A stretch of DNA of 64,000 bases from Jiulongibacter sp024742395 (GTDB lineage: Bacteria; Bacteroidota; Bacteroidia; Cytophagales; Spirosomataceae), in NCBI GenBank assembly GCA_965249455.1, contig OZ252236.1, forward strand, positions 3,596,001-3,660,000, given 5' to 3'. The notes under the pieces were generated by a model. That model saw nothing but the letters and a program-made list of their open reading frames with translations. It did not search any database and was not told the origin of the DNA. Position numbers and translations under genes: made by a program. Shown piece after piece: positions 27,057-35,882 of this stretch; the first letter of the stretch is position 1, and each line of letters opens with the position of its first letter.

Positions 27057-27463
27057 TCTTTAAAAAATGGCTCCAGAACATTGAGAATTATCTGTGGAGT
27101 TGCAACCACTTTTTCCTTCTTTTGGTCAAAAAACACCAAGGTCGTTTCACCAACATGAATTAGTTTTTCTTCCTCATTAAAAATCTCGTAATCAAATACG
27201 ATTCGTTTGGAAGGCAATGAGCGAAGAAAAATCCGAATAGTCAACAAATCATCGTATCGAGCCGGAACAAAATACTTAGATTTATTTTCATATACGGGCA
27301 TTATAATCCCCTCGTCTTCAAGATCTCTGTATCTTATCCCCAGCGACCTTAGAGACTCCACACGGGCTATTTCATATAATCTGGAATAATGGCCATAATA
27401 CATATAGCCCATTTTATCTGTATCAGAATACCTAACCCTGTAAGTTGTATCGAATTTAAACAT
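27053..27463 (-). CDS. YbgC/FadM-type acyl-CoA thioesterase (hotdog fold)
   Basis: 136 residues, one hotdog domain. The motif R-Y-S-D-T-D-K-M-G-Y-M-Y-Y-G-H-Y contains the Asp and following helix typical of the 4-hydroxybenzoyl-CoA thioesterase-like family. It would hydrolyse acyl-CoA thioesters in the cytoplasm, with an unknown preferred chain. In many Gram-negative bacteria YbgC is linked to the Tol-Pal envelope genes; here it sits between mltG and yihY. Its ATG overlaps the mltG stop by one base (TAATG). Confidence 0.85.
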   Translation of the reverse strand: MFKFDTTYRVRYSDTDKMGYMYYGHYSRLYEIARVESLRSLGIRYRDLEDEGIIMPVYENKSKYFVPARYDDLLTIRIFLRSLPSKRIVFDYEIFNEEEKLIHVGETTLVFFDQKKEKVVATPQIILNVLEPFFKE

Positions 27464-28500
27464 TATTGGATTCCACGTTCATTCATTGCTTTATGAAATT
27501 TTCTGGCGTTTGCATTATGCTCAGCTAAAGTAGCAGCAAAATTATGATAGCCAGAAAAGTCTTCACGAGCACAGAAATAAACGTAGTTATGGTTTTCAAA
27601 ATTGAGAACGGCATCAATAGCTCCTTTTTCAGGAAGTGCTATTGGCCCCGGTGGTAATCCTTGTATCTTATAAGTATTGTAAGGCGAAGCCACCGTTAAA
27701 TGTTTCAATAAAATCCTTTTTAAACTAAAATCACCTACGGCAAATTTGACCGTAGGATCTGCCTGTAAAGGAATACCACTTTTAATTCTATTGACATATA
27801 CACCCGCTACACGGGGTTGCTCGTCTCTCTTATTCGTTTCACTTTGAACAATACTAGCCATGATACCCACTTCCTTAGGAGACATGCCAGTCTTTGCTGC
27901 CTTAGCTAGTCTTTCTTCCGTCCAAAACTGCTTGTATTCGTATTTCATCCTGTCTAAAAACTCATCTTCTGTGATGGTCCACCACATAAAGTAAGTATCA
28001 GGCAAAAACATACACATAATATTCTCTGTACTGAAGCCATATTTCTCACATACAGCCGGGTCATTCAATTTTTGAAGAAGCACCTCTTCCTGGATCAATA
28101 AATTAGCAGCCAATTTCTTAGCAAGCTCCTCCTTGAGTCTTATATTATTAAAAGTAAGTTTGACCTCATCCTGATCACCTGATCTTAATTTAGCTAACAC
28201 TGTTCTGTTAGAAGAGTTTGGTTCAATCAGATATCTTCCTGGCTTAACCGACTCTCTGTACTCCATAAATTTACTCAGAAACCCAAAACTTATCTGATCA
28301 TGAATTAGCTCATGTTTATTTAGGCTATCCAGAACGGTCTCATATGTAGCTCCTTTGGGAATTAATAAGGCAACGCTATTTTCTCCATCCACATTAAGAT
28401 TGGGGCTTTTCACTACTTGCCAGAAGTAAAAAGCAAACGTAGCGGCCAAAGTAGAGACGATAACGAGTAAAAAACCAAGAATTTTGTGATTCTTAAACAT
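27463..28500 (-). CDS. mltG: Endolytic peptidoglycan transglycosylase MltG
   Basis: 345 residues from the ATG at 28500; a TTG at 28512 would add four residues but lies deeper in hisS. One N-terminal membrane helix (~7-27), then a LysM-like part and the YceG domain: A-S-I-V-Q-S-E-T near residue 225 and the downstream V-A-G-V-Y-x-N-R and L-Q-A-D-P-T-V-K. MltG cuts nascent glycan strands in the periplasm and limits their length. The first Glu of the usual A-S-I-V-E-x-E-T motif is Gln here, with the second Glu kept. The start overlaps the end of hisS by 8 bases. Confidence 0.92.
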   Translation of the reverse strand: MFKNHKILGFLLVIVSTLAATFAFYFWQVVKSPNLNVDGENSVALLIPKGATYETVLDSLNKHELIHDQISFGFLSKFMEYRESVKPGRYLIEPNSSNRTVLAKLRSGDQDEVKLTFNNIRLKEELAKKLAANLLIQEEVLLQKLNDPAVCEKYGFSTENIMCMFLPDTYFMWWTITEDEFLDRMKYEYKQFWTEERLAKAAKTGMSPKEVGIMASIVQSETNKRDEQPRVAGVYVNRIKSGIPLQADPTVKFAVGDFSLKRILLKHLTVASPYNTYKIQGLPPGPIALPEKGAIDAVLNFENHNYVYFCAREDFSGYHNFAATLAEHNANARKFHKAMNERGIQ

Positions 28501-29857
28501 GTAGTATATCAATTAATTGATTTAGAGAATAGTGGTTTTGCTCACCGCTTTCCATATTTTTTAAACTGTAGGTCTGAGTCTTTATTTCCTCTTCACCTAT
28601 GACTAAAACGAAAGGAATATTCTTCTTGTTGGCATAATCAAACTGCTTTTTTAATTTAGCCTGGTCGGGATATAATTCTGAGGCTATATTTTTCTCTCTT
28701 AATATTTTTAAAATAGGTAGGCAAGCTCTCATTGAGGCTTCATCAAAGTTAACTAACAGCACTTTGGTGCTCTTTACCGTATCTTCAGGAAATAGATTCA
28801 ACTCTTCTAACACGTCAAAAATTCTATCCACACCAAAAGAAATTCCTACGCCAGACACATTGGGTAAGCCAAACGTGCCGGTTAGGTTGTCATATCTTCC
28901 GCCACCTGAAATGCTTCCTATTTGTACCCCTCCGGCTTTAACCTCAAAAATTGCTCCGGTATAATAACTGAGCCCTCTGGCCAAGGTTGGATCAATTTGG
29001 TATTGCGGGTTTTCTAATCCAAATCCATCAATCATGGCAATGACTTCTTCGAGTTCGGCTATTCCTTTAAGGCCAATTTCAGAATCCTTTAACCAATCTT
29101 TCAGAAGCAATAACACCTCTTGATTCGATTCGGGTAAGTTGAATAGCGGTTGAAGATTTTGAATATTCTCAAGTGCGAATCCCCGAGTAACTAACTCTTC
29201 TTCTACTTTTTCCTTTCCTATTTTATCCAGCTTATCTATGGCTACGCACAGTTCTCCTTCAGTCCCTGGCTTCCCTATAGCTTCAGCTATTCCTGTTAAT
29301 ATTTTACGGTTATTGATTTTTACAGTGAAGACTGCCAGCCTAAGACCTCTTAGTACTTCATGCAGCATCAGCACTATCTCTGCCTCACATAATAATGAAT
29401 CCGTACCCACTACATCAGCATCACACTGATAAAACTCTCTGTATCTTCCTCTCTGCGGACGGTCGGCACGCCAAACGGGCTGAATCTGAAATCGTTTAAA
29501 AGGCATGGCAAGATCATGACGATTCATGGCCACGAACCTGGCAAAAGGTACAGTAAGATCATATCTCAATCCTTTCTCAGAAACCTTCTGTAACATATCT
29601 TTGGCTCCGCCTTCAAAATCCTTTTGACTTACTTTTTTGAGGTAATCACCGGAGTTTAAGATTTTGAAAAGTAGTTGATCTCCTTCATCGCCATACTTCC
29701 CCATTAAAACAGATAGGTTCTCAATAGCCGGCGTTTCTAAAGGTAGAAAACCAAACTTCTTAAAAACCACTTTAATGGTATCTAAAATATAAGTGCGTTT
29801 GGCCATTACTTCGGGTCCGAAATCTCTTGTACCTCTGGCTAAACTTGGTTTTGACAT
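28493..29857 (-). CDS. hisS: Histidine--tRNA ligase
   Basis: 454 residues. Class II synthetase that charges tRNA-His. Visible: R-G-T-R-D-F-G-P start, motif 2 (P-V-W-R-A-D-R-P-Q-R-G-R-Y-R-E-F-Y-Q-C-D), the HisA signature A-R-G-L-S-Y-Y-T-G, and G-S-I-S-G-G-G-R-Y-D-N-L, followed by the C-terminal anticodon-binding domain (~360-454). It leads a run of overlapping genes (mltG, ybgC-like, yihY-like, elaA). A candidate -7 element is at 29879-29886. Confidence 0.97.
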   Translation of the reverse strand: MSKPSLARGTRDFGPEVMAKRTYILDTIKVVFKKFGFLPLETPAIENLSVLMGKYGDEGDQLLFKILNSGDYLKKVSQKDFEGGAKDMLQKVSEKGLRYDLTVPFARFVAMNRHDLAMPFKRFQIQPVWRADRPQRGRYREFYQCDADVVGTDSLLCEAEIVLMLHEVLRGLRLAVFTVKINNRKILTGIAEAIGKPGTEGELCVAIDKLDKIGKEKVEEELVTRGFALENIQNLQPLFNLPESNQEVLLLLKDWLKDSEIGLKGIAELEEVIAMIDGFGLENPQYQIDPTLARGLSYYTGAIFEVKAGGVQIGSISGGGRYDNLTGTFGLPNVSGVGISFGVDRIFDVLEELNLFPEDTVKSTKVLLVNFDEASMRACLPILKILREKNIASELYPDQAKLKKQFDYANKKNIPFVLVIGEEEIKTQTYSLKNMESGEQNHYSLNQLIDILHV

Positions 29858-29878
29858 AGACTTTTTCTCTTATGGGCA

Positions 29879-29886
29879 CAAAAGTA
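29879..29886 (-). promoter_or_regulatory. Candidate -7 promoter element for hisS
   Basis: Minus-strand TACTTTTG matches TAnnTTTG, 22 bases before the hisS ATG. I see no good TTG at the -33 position. Confidence 0.45.
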
Positions 29887-29906
29887 CGGTAATTCTTGAT
29901 TTATCA

Positions 29907-29937
29907 TTGATAATTATAAACAGAATACCTACCTTTG
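29907..29937 (+). promoter_or_regulatory. Candidate promoter of the small basic protein gene
   Basis: TTG at 29907-29909 and TACCTTTG at 29930-29937, separated by 20 bases, match the Bacteroidota -33/-7 arrangement. The -7 ends 45 bases before the ATG at 29982. Confidence 0.6.
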
Positions 29938-29981
29938 CACCTCGTTTTCGAGAAAGACAGAATTTAAGAATAAATATTACG

Positions 29982-30125
29982 ATGGCAGTAACAAGATTAA
30001 AAAGAAAAGGACGCAAGAATAGAGCAGTTGCTAACAATAAGCAAAATGCGATAAAAATATTGACGGCTAGACCTGAAATCAAAAAGGTAGACGTAGAAGA
30101 ACTTAAAGCTGAGTTCTCTAAATAA
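29982..30125 (+). CDS. Tiny basic protein (47 residues), possibly ribosome-associated
   Basis: 47 residues beginning M-A-V-T-R-L-K-R-K-G-R-K-N-R and rich in Lys, Arg and Asn in the first half; the second half is a mixed helix ending E-L-K-A-E-F-S-K. A longer in-frame reading starts at 29793, but it runs through the hisS region and promoter, so 29982 is the sensible start. Composition and size resemble ribosomal or ribosome-associated proteins, and I believe similar short genes occur in other Cytophagales, but I cannot name the family. It has its own promoter-like element and a perfect terminator, so it is likely a strongly expressed single gene. Confidence 0.75.
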   Translation: MAVTRLKRKGRKNRAVANNKQNAIKILTARPEIKKVDVEELKAEFSK

Positions 30126-30150
30126 GAAATCTCTAGCTAATAGATATAAT

Positions 30151-30180
30151 GCCTCAGATTTACGAATCTGAGGCTTTTTT
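30151..30180 (+). terminator. Strong rho-independent terminator
   Basis: Perfect 10-bp stem GCCTCAGATT/AATCTGAGGC (30151-30160 with 30165-30174), tacg tetraloop, then six T residues. Confidence 0.95.
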
Positions 30181-30375
30181 GGTTTCTGGCATATTCTGTT
30201 AGAAAATCGTACTCCTCTATCACAACTTGTTCCTAAAAAAAGAAACTAACGCACTTCCGCATAGAAAATCATTCTTCGCTTCAGGCTCTGAAATTTTAAA
30301 TTCCAGGACACTTAAACTAAGCCTATCTTACCGTCGTATCTTGAAACCAATGTCTCTATTGATTATACAGTAAGA

Positions 30376-33300
30376 ATGAAGAATACTTCCGATTTGCCCT
30401 TTCTAGACTATGGTGGTAATACCGGTATTTCCTTAGCCTCTCTCGACTGGAGCTCCCATACTCTTGGTCTCCCTAAGAATTGGGCAACTGAACTTAAAGT
30501 TTCGGTATCGCTGATTCTTCAAAGTCCCAATCCCATGGCAGTGGTTTGGGGCACAGAGAAGATATTGATATTTAATGAGGCCTTTTCAGACCTATTTAGC
30601 CTAAAGGCACAAGCTAAACCGTTCGACTCTTATTTTCCTGAAAATCAAATCACCGTAGATGCCGCTGACTTGGGATCTATCCTGCTCAATCAAAAGGTGG
30701 GTAACGCCTTCAATTTCTCTGTTAGCAGAATAGATCTTTCTGGTGAAAGAAATGGCGGTATAATGCTGACTCAAAACTTTAACGTCGCACAAAAATCTGC
30801 AACTAAGAGCACGCCTCAGGAATCTGATCTCACCTTATTTAAGTTTATGGCAGACCACGCCGCAGACCCCTTCATTTTAATGAGGGAAGATGCAAGTTTT
30901 GCCTATTTAAATCAGGTGGCTATAGATAAATGGGGGTACGATGAGGCGGAAATTAAGAAACTAAGAGTTCCTGATGTAGACCCACTCCATGGTATTGAAA
31001 ACTTCAATGTGGTTTTCTCTAAAGCTCAGAATGAAAAAATTGAGACTTTTGAAACCTTACATAAAAATAAGGCCGGTCATGTTTACCCTGTAGAAGTAAG
31101 TATGGCAGGTATTAATCTGGATGGCAAACCACATCTTTTTGCTGTTTCCAGAGATATTTCGGAAAGAAAAAGCAATGAAGAAAATCTGAGAAAAACCTTT
31201 ATTCAACTGGAACAAAGTGAGAAAAGGTTTAAAGAAATTGTTAAACAAGCACCGCTAGGAATCGCTATCTTCAGAGGAGAAAATTACCTGACAGAATTAG
31301 TTAATGACTCCTACCTTGAAATAACAGATAAAAAAGAAAATGACATAATTGGTGTTCCACTCTTTGAGAGTCTTCCTGAGTTAATTTCCACAATAAAGCC
31401 GCTCTTTGACCAAGTATACGCTTCAGGGACTCCATTTTATGGCAATGAATTTCCTGTCACCTTAAAAAAACAAGGCAAAAATGTCCTTAACTATTTCAAT
31501 TTTGTCTATCACCCTTTGATCAACGAAAACCATGACGTAACAGGCATAATGGTGGTGGCCATTGAGGTTACAAAAGCCGTTAAAGCCAAGCACAAACTAG
31601 AAGTAAGCGAAAAAGAGTTTAGAAACTTCATTATGCAATCACCCATTGCTATGACCATTCTAAGGGGAGATAATTTTGTAATTGAAATTGCTAATAAATC
31701 AATGCTTTCCAAGATCTGGCAGAAGGAACAAAAAGAAGTTTTAGGGAAAGAAATTGTTTCCGTTTTTCCTGAATTGAATGAACAAAAATACCCTCAACTT
31801 CTTAAAAAAGTAATGCAAACCAGAGTTCCACACAAAGAAGAGGAAGCTGAAGTATTCTTTACAGATGGAGACAAAAAAAGAAGTATGTTCCTCGATTTTG
31901 AGTATGCCCCTCTTTTTGATACTGAAAAGAATGCCACAGGCATTATGGTTACTGCCACAGATGTTACAGACAAGGTAGAATCTAGACTCAAGGTAGAGAT
32001 TGCAGAAGAAAGGATGAGGTTAGCTACTGATGCCGCAGAATTAGCTACCTGGGAAGTGGATTTGAAAACCACAGATATAATATATACCCCAAGAATGGCT
32101 GAAATGTTTGGCCATAAGCTAACAGACTCATTACCTTATCAAACTTTCATTGATCAAATACTTCCTGAAGACAGACAAAATGCCATTAAAACAGCTTTTG
32201 AAAGGGCGTTAGAAACAGGAATTTATAAATACGAAGCCCGCGTTTTAAAGCCCGATGGGCAGATTTGTTGGATCAGAACACAGGGAAAACTTTTCTTTGA
32301 TAATGAGAATGTGCCGAAGAAGATGATCGGGACCATCAGAGACATTACGGAAGAGAAGCAGCTACAGCAAACCTTGAGAGAAAGTGAGGCTAAGTTTAGA
32401 TTGCTGGCAGATTCCATGCCTCAGCATATTTGGACCTCTGACCCTGAAGGGAATCTGAATTACTTCAATAAATATGTGTATGACTTTACCGGAATGACCT
32501 ATGAGGATATAGACAGAGAGGGCTGGATCAGTATTGTACATCCTGAGGATAGAGAAGAAAATGTTAGACTCTGGTTAGAATCAATTTCTACCGGCAAGGA
32601 TTTTCATTTTGAACATAGATTCAGAGGAAATGATGGAAACTACAAATGGCAGCTTAGCCGAGCTATTCCTCAAAAAGATGCCGACGGCAATATTCAAATG
32701 TGGGTGGGCTCCAGTACGGATATACAGGATCACAAAATATTCGCAGAAGAGCTGGAAAAACAAGTATCTGAACGAACCAGTGAGCTGAAAGAAAAGAATA
32801 TGGATCTGGAAAAAATCAACAAAGAATTACAGTCATTCGCTTATATATCCAGCCATGATTTACAGGAACCGCTGCGAAAAATCCAGTTGTTTTCTTCAAG
32901 ACTCACAGATAAAGAGAGTGAAAATCTCAGCCCTCCGGGTAAGCAGCAGTTGGGCCAGATAGAAAAAGCAGCCAAAAGGATGCAAACGCTCATTCAGGAT
33001 CTTCTCTCCTATTCCAGGGCCTCATCATCTAAAGGAGAATTAAAACCTGAGCATTTGGAAGACCAACTCAATGAGGTCTTAGAAAATTTGGCAGAGGCCA
33101 TCACTCAAAAGGAAGCTACTATTGAAATTGAAGAATTAGGCACTGCCAATATCATCGCCTTTCAGTTCAGACAGCTTTTTCAAAACCTGATCAGTAATTC
33201 ATTAAAGTTTGCGAGTTCGCAAAGAAAACCGGAAATCCATATTCGAAAGCTTATCGGAACAGGAGATGAATTACAATTTAATGCCTTAGATCCGGAAGTT

Positions 33301-33525
33301 GAATACTGGGGAATCGAGTATAAAGACAACGGAATAGGCTTTGAAATGGAGTATAAGGAGAAGATCTTTGAGATCTTTCAACAATTACATGATAAATCGA
33401 GCTACAAAGGTACCGGCATTGGCCTGGCCATTGTTAAAAAGATTGTAGAAAATCACAAAGGGTTTATCACGGCAGAAAGCGAGGTTGATAAGGGGGTAAC
33501 CTTCAAAATGTACTTCCCTGTTTAA
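30376..33525 (+). CDS. Multi-PAS sensor histidine kinase (orphan)
   Basis: 1049 residues, no membrane helix or signal peptide. Approximately six PAS-type domains occupy 20-790 (a degenerate first one, then repeats marked by E-R-K-S-N-E-E-N, V-T-K-A-V, V-T-D-K-V, I-T-E-E-K-Q and D-I-Q-D-H-K ends). A coiled coil leads into HisKA (~820-885) with the phospho-acceptor His in Y-I-S-S-H-D-L-Q-E-P-L-R-K-I, then the ATPase domain (~920-1049) with N-L-I-S-N-S-L-K-F, D-N-G-I-G-F and G-T-G-I-G-L-A-I. It would sense a cytoplasmic signal, such as redox, light or small molecules, and phosphorylate an unlinked regulator; no response regulator is adjacent. Its last 4 bases overlap the convergent small membrane protein gene. 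Confidence 0.9.
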   Translation: MKNTSDLPFLDYGGNTGISLASLDWSSHTLGLPKNWATELKVSVSLILQSPNPMAVVWGTEKILIFNEAFSDLFSLKAQAKPFDSYFPENQITVDAADLGSILLNQKVGNAFNFSVSRIDLSGERNGGIMLTQNFNVAQKSATKSTPQESDLTLFKFMADHAADPFILMREDASFAYLNQVAIDKWGYDEAEIKKLRVPDVDPLHGIENFNVVFSKAQNEKIETFETLHKNKAGHVYPVEVSMAGINLDGKPHLFAVSRDISERKSNEENLRKTFIQLEQSEKRFKEIVKQAPLGIAIFRGENYLTELVNDSYLEITDKKENDIIGVPLFESLPELISTIKPLFDQVYASGTPFYGNEFPVTLKKQGKNVLNYFNFVYHPLINENHDVTGIMVVAIEVTKAVKAKHKLEVSEKEFRNFIMQSPIAMTILRGDNFVIEIANKSMLSKIWQKEQKEVLGKEIVSVFPELNEQKYPQLLKKVMQTRVPHKEEEAEVFFTDGDKKRSMFLDFEYAPLFDTEKNATGIMVTATDVTDKVESRLKVEIAEERMRLATDAAELATWEVDLKTTDIIYTPRMAEMFGHKLTDSLPYQTFIDQILPEDRQNAIKTAFERALETGIYKYEARVLKPDGQICWIRTQGKLFFDNENVPKKMIGTIRDITEEKQLQQTLRESEAKFRLLADSMPQHIWTSDPEGNLNYFNKYVYDFTGMTYEDIDREGWISIVHPEDREENVRLWLESISTGKDFHFEHRFRGNDGNYKWQLSRAIPQKDADGNIQMWVGSSTDIQDHKIFAEELEKQVSERTSELKEKNMDLEKINKELQSFAYISSHDLQEPLRKIQLFSSRLTDKESENLSPPGKQQLGQIEKAAKRMQTLIQDLLSYSRASSSKGELKPEHLEDQLNEVLENLAEAITQKEATIEIEELGTANIIAFQFRQLFQNLISNSLKFASSQRKPEIHIRKLIGTGDELQFNALDPEVEYWGIEYKDNGIGFEMEYKEKIFEIFQQLHDKSSYKGTGIGLAIVKKIVENHKGFITAESEVDKGVTFKMYFPV

Positions 33526-33845
33526 GCTTTCTTTCCGGTAGGTTTACCCTTTTTATCATTATTCTTTCTGAATCCACCTCGGTTTCTTCTGGCTATTCTA
33601 ATGGCATCTAATTGACTTTGATAACGTACACCAGTACCAAAAAACCAAAGACCTACCAATAAGAGCAGAATAGAAAGACTGGCATGAAGGCCTGACTGCC
33701 AGTGATATAACATCTCCTCACCTGTTATGGCCAGTATGATGGCACCTATCGAAATCATCAACATACCTATGCCCGCGTTTAATTTATATTTTTGACTGAG
33801 CTTCAATTTTTTATACCAGCTTAAGTCTTGTTTTTTGTCTTGCAT
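33522..33845 (-). CDS. Small two-helix membrane protein, unknown family
   Basis: 107 residues. Two membrane helices (~24-42 and ~53-72) separated by a short E-E-M-L-Y-H-W-Q-S-G loop, with a very basic C-terminal tail (R-I-A-R-R-N-R-G-G-F-R-K-N-N-D-K-K-G-K). I recognise no family. The stop overlaps the histidine kinase gene on the other strand by 4 bases, and there is no obvious partner gene. Confidence 0.65.
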   Translation of the reverse strand: MQDKKQDLSWYKKLKLSQKYKLNAGIGMLMISIGAIILAITGEEMLYHWQSGLHASLSILLLLVGLWFFGTGVRYQSQLDAIRIARRNRGGFRKNNDKKGKPTGKKA

Positions 33846-33867
33846 TTTATTCCTCTTTACTTATTTC

Positions 33868-33875
33868 TATTTTTG
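33868..33875 (+). promoter_or_regulatory. Candidate -7 promoter element for the methyltransferase gene
   Basis: TATTTTTG matches TAnnTTTG, 31 bases upstream of the ATG at 33907; the nearest TTG (33840-33842) is 25 bases away, which is long. Confidence 0.4.
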
Positions 33876-33906
33876 GCAAAATTTAATGTAACGTACTTTC
33901 CACTAT

Positions 33907-34671
33907 ATGAAAAGCATTATTAGTTTTCTTATCCGCTTTGTTCCGAGAAAATACCTTCAGCTGTTTAGTCATATTCCTTTAAGAATATATGCAGTTTTCA
34001 TGAAGGGCAATAACGTGGAATGTACGGTATGTAATAGTAAATTTAAGAAATTTCTGCCTTATGGGCGTCTTGAACCTAGAGAGAATGCACTTTGCCCTTC
34101 ATGTTTGGCTCTGGAAAGGCATCGTCTTATGTATCTTTATCTTAAAGAGAAGACAAACTTTTTTAGCAAACAGGCAAAAGTGCTGCACGTAGCACCTGAA
34201 TACTGTTTTATAGATAGGTTTGAAAAACTAACTAATCTGGAGTACATTACCGCCGACATAGAATCCCCGCTTGCTAAAGTCAGAATGGATATTGAAAAGA
34301 TTCAATTCCCTGATAATAGCTTTGATGTAATCTTCTGCAATCATGTTTTAGAACATGTAGAACATTTTGATACCGCGGTAAGCGAATTGTACCGGGTATT
34401 GAAACCGGGTGGTTATGCCATTATGCAGTCTCCTCAAGACATGAAGCTACCCCATACCATCTCAGATCCCAATATAACAGATCCTAGGGAACGTGAACGT
34501 GTCTTTAAACAGTCTGATCATTTACGCTTGTTTGGACAAGATTATGGAAAAGAATTAGCCAAAGGAGGTTTCAAAGTAACTGAAGATGACTACGTACATG
34601 AAATTGATCCTGCTCTGGCTAAAAGATATGCTCTTCCTATGGAAGAAATTGTTTATTTCTGTCAGAAATAA
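33907..34671 (+). CDS. Class I SAM-dependent methyltransferase with N-terminal zinc-finger-like segment
   Basis: 254 residues. Residues ~37-65 hold two Cys-x2-Cys pairs (C-T-V-C and C-P-S-C) that could bind zinc. The Rossmann domain follows: V-L-H-V-A-P-E-Y-C (the A-P-E variant of SAM motif I), acidic D-I-E at strand 2, F-D-V-I-F-C-N-H-V-L-E-H-V (motif II region), and Y-R-V-L-K-P-G-G-Y-A-I-M. Methyltransferases with an A-P-E motif and zinc finger occur widely in Bacteroidota; the substrate is unknown. It converges with guaC with a 2-base gap. Confidence 0.82.
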   Translation: MKSIISFLIRFVPRKYLQLFSHIPLRIYAVFMKGNNVECTVCNSKFKKFLPYGRLEPRENALCPSCLALERHRLMYLYLKEKTNFFSKQAKVLHVAPEYCFIDRFEKLTNLEYITADIESPLAKVRMDIEKIQFPDNSFDVIFCNHVLEHVEHFDTAVSELYRVLKPGGYAIMQSPQDMKLPHTISDPNITDPRERERVFKQSDHLRLFGQDYGKELAKGGFKVTEDDYVHEIDPALAKRYALPMEEIVYFCQK

Positions 34672-34673
34672 GT

Positions 34674-35711
34674 CTATGAATAGACTTGATTCTCTTGCTC
34701 CAGCACCCTTATGAAGGTAGTTCTTTTTGTTAATTCTTTTAATTGACCTGCACCTACATACGTACAGGTGCTTCTAATACCACCCAGTATATCTGAAACT
34801 GTATTTTGTACCGGCCCTCTGTAAGGTACTTCAACGGTTTTTCCTTCTGAAGCTCTGTATTCTGCCACTCCCCCTACATACTTGTTCATAGCCGTAGATG
34901 AACTCATTCCATAAAAGAGTTTGAATTTTTCGCCGTTTTTTTCAACCAATTCTCCTCCGCTTTCATCATGCCCGGCAAACATCCCTCCCAGCATAGTAAA
35001 ATCTGCTCCTCCGCCAAAAGCCTTGGCTACGTCTCCCGGTTTTGTGCAGCCTCCATCTGATATTATCTGCCCTCTCAGACCATGTGCAGCATCTGCACAT
35101 TCTATGATGGCCGATAACTGGGGGTATCCAACACCTGTTTTCACTCGGGTAGTACAAACAGAGCCCGGCCCGATTCCTACTTTCACAATATCTGCTCCGG
35201 CTAAAAGCAACTCCTCTACCATTTCTCCTGTAACCACATTTCCCGCAATAATTACTTTATCAGGATGATTTTCTCTTGCACGCTTTACATAATTCACAAA
35301 ATGCTCGGAATAGCCATTGGCGACATCTATACAAATAAACCTTAACTCAGGATGAGCCCCCATTATTTTTTTCAGTTTTGCACTGTCTTCCTTTGATGTA
35401 CCGGTACTCACCGCAATATGATCCACTATCTCATTACCGCCGGATTGCATAAATTCAGTCCATTCATTCACTGTATAATGCTTATGCATGGCTGTCATCA
35501 TTTCATTTTCCGCAAGAGCTCTGGCCATCTCAAAAGTGCCAACGGTATCCATATTGGCGGCTATAATAGGAATACCTCTCCATTTTTGCTGTGTGTGCAA
35601 GAAGGTAAATTCTCTGACCAAATCTACCATAGACCTCGACTTTAGTGTCGATCGTTTAGGCCGAATCATTACATCTCCAAAACCTAACTTTATCTCATTT
35701 TCAATTCTCAT
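34674..35711 (-). CDS. guaC: GMP reductase
   Basis: 345 residues, the length of E. coli-type GuaC and shorter than IMP dehydrogenase, with no CBS insert. It converts GMP to IMP with NADPH in purine salvage. Visible: L-G-F-G-D-V-M-I-R-P-K-R-S start, M-D-T-V-G in the N-terminal barrel, V-K-V-G-I-G-P-G-S-V-C-T-T-R with the catalytic Cys, D-G-G-C-T-K-P-G-D-V-A-K-A-F-G-G-G-A, and M-L-G-G-M-F-A-G-H. It is convergent with the methyltransferase gene. Confidence 0.95.
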   Translation of the reverse strand: MRIENEIKLGFGDVMIRPKRSTLKSRSMVDLVREFTFLHTQQKWRGIPIIAANMDTVGTFEMARALAENEMMTAMHKHYTVNEWTEFMQSGGNEIVDHIAVSTGTSKEDSAKLKKIMGAHPELRFICIDVANGYSEHFVNYVKRARENHPDKVIIAGNVVTGEMVEELLLAGADIVKVGIGPGSVCTTRVKTGVGYPQLSAIIECADAAHGLRGQIISDGGCTKPGDVAKAFGGGADFTMLGGMFAGHDESGGELVEKNGEKFKLFYGMSSSTAMNKYVGGVAEYRASEGKTVEVPYRGPVQNTVSDILGGIRSTCTYVGAGQLKELTKRTTFIRVLEQENQVYS

Positions 35712-35882
35712 TTATCAACCTTTTTTAGGGTCTGAAATTTAGGTCAGGATGTGTAGCTATCCGAGTTTTCAATGAATTATTTTATTTCAAAGAAATCTCA
35801 TTGACCAAAAAGCCAGAATGGTCTTTATCTGTATTGACTTTCATAAAAAGCCTTGTAAATTTCAACACTTCAACCCAAACCT

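Noticed and set aside
28501..28512. TTG start for mltG
   Set aside because: The ATG at 28500 gives the normal N-terminus and the upstream codons lie further inside hisS.
29793..29981. N-terminal extension of the 47-residue basic protein
   Set aside because: It spans the hisS start region and both promoters; composition changes sharply at the ATG at 29982.
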